A stretch of DNA of 10,027 bases from Eubacterium sp. (GTDB taxonomy: Bacteria; Bacillota; Clostridia; Oscillospirales; Acutalibacteraceae). Below are positions 6,759 through 10,027 of this stretch, in pieces. Positions within the stretch are counted from its first letter, which is position 1; every line of letters begins with the position of its first letter. The stretch is taken from positions 1 through 10,027 of the forward strand of contig JAFYFO010000157.1 in the NCBI GenBank assembly GCA_017543725.1. Direction: 5' to 3'. The notes below the pieces were generated by a model, which saw nothing but the letters and a program-made list of their open reading frames with translations, was not told the origin of the DNA and searched no databases. The translations under genes and the position numbers were made by a program.

Positions 6759-6765
6759 AGGAAGG
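6759..6765 (+). promoter_or_regulatory. Ribosome binding site that decides the VWA gene start
   Basis: AGGAAGG ends at 6765. It is 9 nt from the ATG at 6775 but directly abuts the ATG at 6766, so the downstream ATG is preferred. Confidence 0.65.
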
Positions 6766-6774
6766 ATGATTAAA

Positions 6775-7362
6775 ATGAAAAAAGGATTAACGGAGATTAT
6801 TTATGTGCTTGACCGCTCGGGCTCAATGGGGCATTTAACGGGTGACACAATCGGCGCTTATAACGCCTATCTCAGAGAGCAAAAGTCATTCGACGGTGAA
6901 ACAAAAATAACAACCGTGCTGTTTGACGATAAGTATGAACTTCTCTTCAACGGCGTTTCAGTTGACGAGGCGTTTCTCGACCACGAAAAATACTTCGTCC
7001 GCGGTATGACGGCGCTTTATGACGCGCTGGGCAAAACAATTATTGATGTTGGAAGAAGGCTTGCCTCAACGCCCGAAAGCGAGCGCCCCGAAAAGGTTAT
7101 ATTCATCATAACAACCGATGGTTATGAAAACGCCAGCCGTGAGTTTACTCAAAGCAAGGTTAAAGAAATGATTGAGCATCAGCAGAGCAAGTATAACTGG
7201 GAGTTCCTCTTCTTCGGCGCAAATATTGATTCCGCCGAAACCGCATCATCAATCGGCGTTTGTCCCGACGCGGCATATGATTTTGAAGCAAGCACGGAAG
7301 GTATCAGTGATATGATTGGCTGCTGTATGAAGGCAACAAGCGTAATCAGAAACAAAAAATAA
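6775..7362 (+). CDS. Stand-alone von Willebrand factor type A (VWA) domain protein
   Basis: This 195-aa cytoplasmic protein is essentially one VWA domain. The metal-ion-dependent adhesion site is complete: Asp13, Ser15 and Ser17 in LDRSGSMG, Thr79 in GMTALYDALG, and Asp115 in IITTDGYEN. It can therefore be expected to bind a divalent cation and engage a partner protein. There is no signal peptide, membrane anchor or sortase motif, so it is not a surface adhesin. Size and organisation resemble the TerY-type VWA proteins of bacterial stress systems, but no TerD, kinase or phosphatase gene is in the window. The start at 6775 is set by AGGAAGG 9 nt upstream; 6766 would add three residues. The gene is monocistronic, ending before a UUCG hairpin, and divergent from the Xre-like gene. 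The partner is unknown. Confidence 0.88.
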   Translation: MKKGLTEIIYVLDRSGSMGHLTGDTIGAYNAYLREQKSFDGETKITTVLFDDKYELLFNGVSVDEAFLDHEKYFVRGMTALYDALGKTIIDVGRRLASTPESERPEKVIFIITTDGYENASREFTQSKVKEMIEHQQSKYNWEFLFFGANIDSAETASSIGVCPDAAYDFEASTEGISDMIGCCMKATSVIRNKK

Positions 7363-7364
7363 AC

Positions 7365-7384
7365 AGAGGCGCTTCGGCGCCTCT
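7365..7384 (+). terminator. UUCG hairpin after the VWA gene, probable terminator
   Basis: An 8-bp stem (AGAGGCGC at 7365-7372, GCGCCTCT at 7377-7384) closes a TTCG loop with a C-G closing pair, the exceptionally stable cUUCGg tetraloop. The hairpin begins 2 nt after the stop codon. The following sequence (ATTTATATT) is only moderately T-rich, so termination may be incomplete. Confidence 0.7.
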
Positions 7385-7391
7385 ATTTATA

Positions 7392-7420
7392 TTGACTAAT
7401 TTTTATTTTAATAGTATAAT
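7392..7420 (+). promoter_or_regulatory. Near-consensus promoter of glyS
   Basis: TTGACT (7392-7397) lies 17 nt before a perfect TATAAT (7415-7420). The predicted start near 7427 leaves a leader of only about 24 nt, with GGAGGT (7437-7442) 8 nt before the ATG. The leader is too short for a T-box or other riboswitch. Confidence 0.88.
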
Positions 7421-7450
7421 ATTTCCATAAAACTATGGAGGTCTATATCA

Positions 7451-8833
7451 ATGGATAATGAAAAGAAAACGCTCGATGCGATAGTGGCGCTTTGCAAGGG
7501 CAGGGGATTTGTTTATCCCGGCAGCGAAATATACGGCGGTCTTGCAAACACCTGGGACTACGGTCCGCTCGGCGTTGAACTTAAAACAAATATCAAGGCA
7601 GCATGGAGAAAGAAATTTATTCAGGAAAACAAACTCAATGTTGGACTTGACAGCGCGATTCTTATGAATCCGCAAACCTGGATTGCTTCGGGTCACCTCG
7701 GAGGATTTTCCGACCCGCTTATGGATTGCTGCCAGTGCAAAACCCGTCACAGAGCCGATGATTTAATCGAGAATTTCGACGGAACGAATGTTGCCGGCTG
7801 GAGCAACGAGGAAATGAGCAATTATATCAAGGAGAAGAATATTCCCTGTCCGTCCTGCGGCGCTCACGATTTCACTGATATCCGTCAGTTCAATCTTATG
7901 TTTAAAACCTTCCAGGGCGTTACGGAAGACACAAAGGATGAAATCTATCTCCGTCCCGAAACCGCTCAGGGTATTTTCGTTAACTTTGCGAATATTCAGA
8001 GAACAACGAGAAAGAAAATTCCCTTCGGCGTTGCTCAGATTGGTAAATCTTTCAGAAACGAGATAACTCCCGGAAAGTTCATCTTCCGCGTTCGTGAATT
8101 TGAGCAGATGGAACTTGAATTCTTCTGCGAGCCCGGAACGGACCTTGAATGGTTCTCCTATTGGAGAGGCTTCTGCCGCGATTGGCTTTATTCTCTCGGT
8201 ATCAGCGAAAAGAATTTAAGACTGCGCGACCACGACCCCGAGGAACTTTCCTTCTATTCAAAGGCAACAACCGACTTTGAATATCTCTTCCCCTTCGGCT
8301 GGGGCGAACTCTGGGGCATTGCCGACAGAACCGATTATGATTTAACTCAGCATATCAATACTTCGGGCAAAACCCTTGAATATTTCGACCAGGCAACAAA
8401 CAGCAAATATATTCCCTATGTTATCGAGCCTTCCCTCGGCGTTGAAAGACTCTTCCTTGCAGTTTTGTGCGAGGCATATGATGAGGAAGTTTTGGACGCT
8501 GAAAAGAACGATACAAGAGTTGTTATGCATTTTCATCCGGTTCTTGCGCCCTTTAAAGCGGCGGTTCTTCCGCTTTCAAAGAAACTCAATGAAGATGCTG
8601 AGAAAGTTTTTGATAAACTTTCAAAGAAATACAATGTTGATTACGATGACGCAGGCTCAATCGGCAAGAGATACCGCCGTCAGGACGAAATCGGAACTCC
8701 GTTTTGCATAACTTTCGATTTTGATTCTCTTGAAGACAACTGCGTAACCGTTCGCGACAGGGATACAATGGAGCAGGTTCGATTGCCAATTGACGAACTT
8801 GAATCATTCATTGATAAAAAATTAGAATTTTAA
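7451..8833 (+). CDS. glyS: Glycyl-tRNA synthetase, dimeric class II type
   Basis: This 460-aa cytoplasmic enzyme charges tRNA-Gly with glycine using ATP. It is the single-chain (alpha-2) form, not the GlyQ/GlyS two-subunit form, and has the usual length. Residues 17-45 carry the GlyRS N-terminal signature [14 protein letters not shown] followed by WDYGPLG. An insertion has paired cysteines (Cys92, Cys93, Cys95 and Cys132, Cys135 in CPSCG), which looks like a zinc ribbon. RPETAQG (167-173), class II motif 2 [11 protein letters not shown] (197-207) and motif 3 EPSLGVER (326-333) are intact. The last 100 residues, starting near [16 protein letters not shown], form the anticodon-binding domain. 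The ATG is set by GGAGGT 8 nt upstream. The DUF975 gene follows after 12 nt and is probably co-transcribed. I see no defect. Confidence 0.97.
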   Translation: MDNEKKTLDAIVALCKGRGFVYPGSEIYGGLANTWDYGPLGVELKTNIKAAWRKKFIQENKLNVGLDSAILMNPQTWIASGHLGGFSDPLMDCCQCKTRHRADDLIENFDGTNVAGWSNEEMSNYIKEKNIPCPSCGAHDFTDIRQFNLMFKTFQGVTEDTKDEIYLRPETAQGIFVNFANIQRTTRKKIPFGVAQIGKSFRNEITPGKFIFRVREFEQMELEFFCEPGTDLEWFSYWRGFCRDWLYSLGISEKNLRLRDHDPEELSFYSKATTDFEYLFPFGWGELWGIADRTDYDLTQHINTSGKTLEYFDQATNSKYIPYVIEPSLGVERLFLAVLCEAYDEEVLDAEKNDTRVVMHFHPVLAPFKAAVLPLSKKLNEDAEKVFDKLSKKYNVDYDDAGSIGKRYRRQDEIGTPFCITFDFDSLEDNCVTVRDRDTMEQVRLPIDELESFIDKKLEF

Positions 8834-8845
8834 GGAGGCTTATTT

Positions 8846-10000
8846 ATGAATCTCGACAGATCACTTATCAAATCACAGGCTAAAGAGTTGATAAAAGGCA
8901 ATGTTTTCAAACTTTTCATTATAATTGCCGTTGTAACTCTTTTAACAGGAGGCGGAGTGCTGTTTTCAAGTGCAAACAGCGCAACAAACAATATGAATAA
9001 CGCCGGCACAACATACAGTGATTCAGGCGACCTTGAAAACAGCATTGACGAATATGATTTTGATGAATTCACCGAAGAGGGCGACATTGAGAGTTTTGAT
9101 TTCGGCGAATTTGCAAACGACATTGAAGAACAGGCTGAAAGAGAAGAAAGAGCGCTCAGCCCCGTTGCAAGAGTTGCATCAACTATTTCGGGCTTTGCAA
9201 GTATTATCGGACTTTTCCTTGCTCCCCTTGCAATAACTCTCGCAGGAGTTTTCTATTCCCTTATCAAAGGCAAGAATATGGACTGGGCGGAAGAATTCGG
9301 ATATGTTTTCCAAAAAACTTTTGATAAAAACTATTGGAATAAATTCCTTCTCAACCTTCTTCAGAGCATATTTACTGCACTTTGGTCATTGCTTTTCATC
9401 ATTCCCGGAATTGTTTACTCTTATAAGGTTTATTTCACCTCATTCATTATGGCTGAAAGACCCGAACTTTCCTGGAAAGAGGCAATTGCAATCAGCAAGA
9501 AGATGACCGACGGTCATAAGGGCGAACTCTTTGTTCTTGACCTCAGTTTTATCGGATGGGGATTCTTAACAGCGATAACCTTTGGTCTTGTTGGAATTTA
9601 TGTTGCTCCTTATGTTTACACAACAAAGGCTCTTTACTATGAAAACTTCAAACTCAGAGCATTCCAACTCGGAACAATGAGCGAAGCGGATTTCTTAACA
9701 GAGAGAGAAAAGATGAATATGGCTTATGAAAACGCTCAGAATCTTCAGCCAAACTTCAATCAGCCCGTTCAGCAGGCTGCTCCTGTTCAGAATTTCACAT
9801 ATAATCAGGTTGCTCAGCCTGCACCCGTTGCAGAGCCTGTTCCTGTTGAAGAGCCCGTTCCTGTTGAAGAACCTGCACCTGTTGCAGAACCTGCTCCGGC
9901 ACCTGTTGAGGAACCTGCTCCCGTTGAGGCAGAGCCTGTTGCAGAGGTTGAAATCCCTGCTGAAGAGGCTGCTCCTCAGGAGGCACAGCCTGAAGAATAA
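8846..10000 (+). CDS. DUF975-family membrane protein with acidic loop and Pro/Val/Glu-rich tail
   Basis: This 384-aa integral membrane protein belongs to DUF975, whose function is unknown. The N-terminus (SQAKELIKGN, 10-19) and the block LLFIIPGIVYSYK (182-194), MAERPELSWKEAI (202-214), SKKMTDGHKGELFVLDLSFIGW (217-238) are family hallmarks. Hydrophobic segments lie at about 20-42, 112-140, 167-195 and 231-260. Between the first two is an Asp/Glu-rich loop with repeated aromatic-acidic motifs (DEYDFDEF, FDFGEF; about 58-101). Residues 325-384 are a low-complexity tail of PVEEPV/A and PVAEPA units. Both extensions look longer than the family core needs. The ribosome binding site AAGGAGG (8832-8838) overlaps the glyS stop and is 7 nt from the ATG, so the gene is translated from the glyS transcript. 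A role in membrane organisation is only a guess. Confidence 0.88.
   Translation: MNLDRSLIKSQAKELIKGNVFKLFIIIAVVTLLTGGGVLFSSANSATNNMNNAGTTYSDSGDLENSIDEYDFDEFTEEGDIESFDFGEFANDIEEQAEREERALSPVARVASTISGFASIIGLFLAPLAITLAGVFYSLIKGKNMDWAEEFGYVFQKTFDKNYWNKFLLNLLQSIFTALWSLLFIIPGIVYSYKVYFTSFIMAERPELSWKEAIAISKKMTDGHKGELFVLDLSFIGWGFLTAITFGLVGIYVAPYVYTTKALYYENFKLRAFQLGTMSEADFLTEREKMNMAYENAQNLQPNFNQPVQQAAPVQNFTYNQVAQPAPVAEPVPVEEPVPVEEPAPVAEPAPAPVEEPAPVEAEPVAEVEIPAEEAAPQEAQPEE
9818..9951 (+). repeat. Coding repeat: Pro/Val/Glu-rich tail with 18-bp periodicity
   Basis: In frame with the DUF975 gene, units of about 18 bp such as CCTGTTGAAGAGCCCGTT recur with substitutions and encode PVEEPV, PVEEPA and PVAEPA. 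One position carries a 6-bp insertion (extra Pro-Ala). Codons in adjacent units are nearly identical, which suggests expansion by slippage or recombination. Confidence 0.8.
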
Positions 10001-10027
10001 TGCCTAAAGCAAAGCGAAACGGTGAAA
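10000..10027 (+). CDS. Possible start of a next ORF, cut by the window edge
   Basis: An ATG at 10000 overlaps the last base of the DUF975 stop (TAATG), and nine codons stay open to the edge, reading MPKAKRNGE. A basic start like this occurs in some tyrosine integrases and other DNA-binding proteins, but nine residues cannot identify a family. AGGAGG at 9978-9983 is 16 nt upstream, further than usual. It may equally be non-coding. Confidence 0.25.

Noticed and set aside
9726..10007. Leu/Ser/Arg-rich overlapping ORF in the DUF975 tail, plus an antisense Gln-rich ORF at 9795-9986
   Set aside because: Both are alternative-frame readings of the 18-bp coding repeat and have repeat-derived composition.
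10003..10027. A second heptad array at the right edge (AAAGC, GCGAAAC, GGTGAAA)
   Set aside because: The AAA-containing motifs are not spaced by 7 bp and the stretch is too short to call.

Overview
The window looks like chromosomal DNA of a low-to-moderate GC Gram-positive anaerobe, most likely a gut-type Clostridia (Bacillota). The reasons are the strong AGGAGG ribosome binding sites, consensus SigA-type promoters, a YtrA-type GntR/ABC operon, a dimeric glycyl-tRNA synthetase and a DUF975 membrane protein. I cannot name the species from sequence alone. Most of the window is housekeeping, transport and regulatory DNA. I saw no phage, IS element, CRISPR, rRNA or tRNA, apart from a 9-codon possible ORF start cut by the right edge.

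Layout. (1) Positions 34-1103: gap (glyceraldehyde-3-phosphate dehydrogenase, minus strand) with a strong hairpin terminator just after it. (2) Positions 1104-1307: a divergent promoter region serving gap (minus) and a PutP-type sodium/solute symporter (plus, 1308-2840). (3) Positions 2841-2949: a 7-bp tandem repeat array directly after the putP stop, then a bidirectional terminator shared with the convergent ABC operon. (4) Positions 2950-6103: a three-gene minus-strand operon of GntR repressor, ABC ATPase and ABC permease with a large C-terminal extracytoplasmic domain. The genes overlap by 8 and 26 nt. One near-consensus promoter drives them, and a perfect 27-nt palindrome overlaps the predicted transcription start. 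(5) Positions 6104-7384: a divergent pair, a 186-aa protein with an Xre-like C-terminal domain (minus) and a 195-aa von Willebrand factor A protein with an intact metal site (plus), read from overlapping promoters and each closed by its own hairpin. (6) Positions 7392-10000: a consensus promoter, glycyl-tRNA synthetase, and 12 nt later a DUF975 membrane protein with an acidic loop and a Pro/Val/Glu repeat tail. A possible next ORF starts at position 10000.

Functional reading. gap and glyS are core metabolism and translation, and putP imports proline or a similar solute with sodium. The GntR-ABC operon fits the YtrA-type systems that respond to cell-envelope stress or antimicrobial peptides, with an autoregulatory loop that can be read from the sequence. 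The VWA/Xre-like pair is the least understood part and the best candidate for a poorly described module, but the sequence does not establish a function for it.
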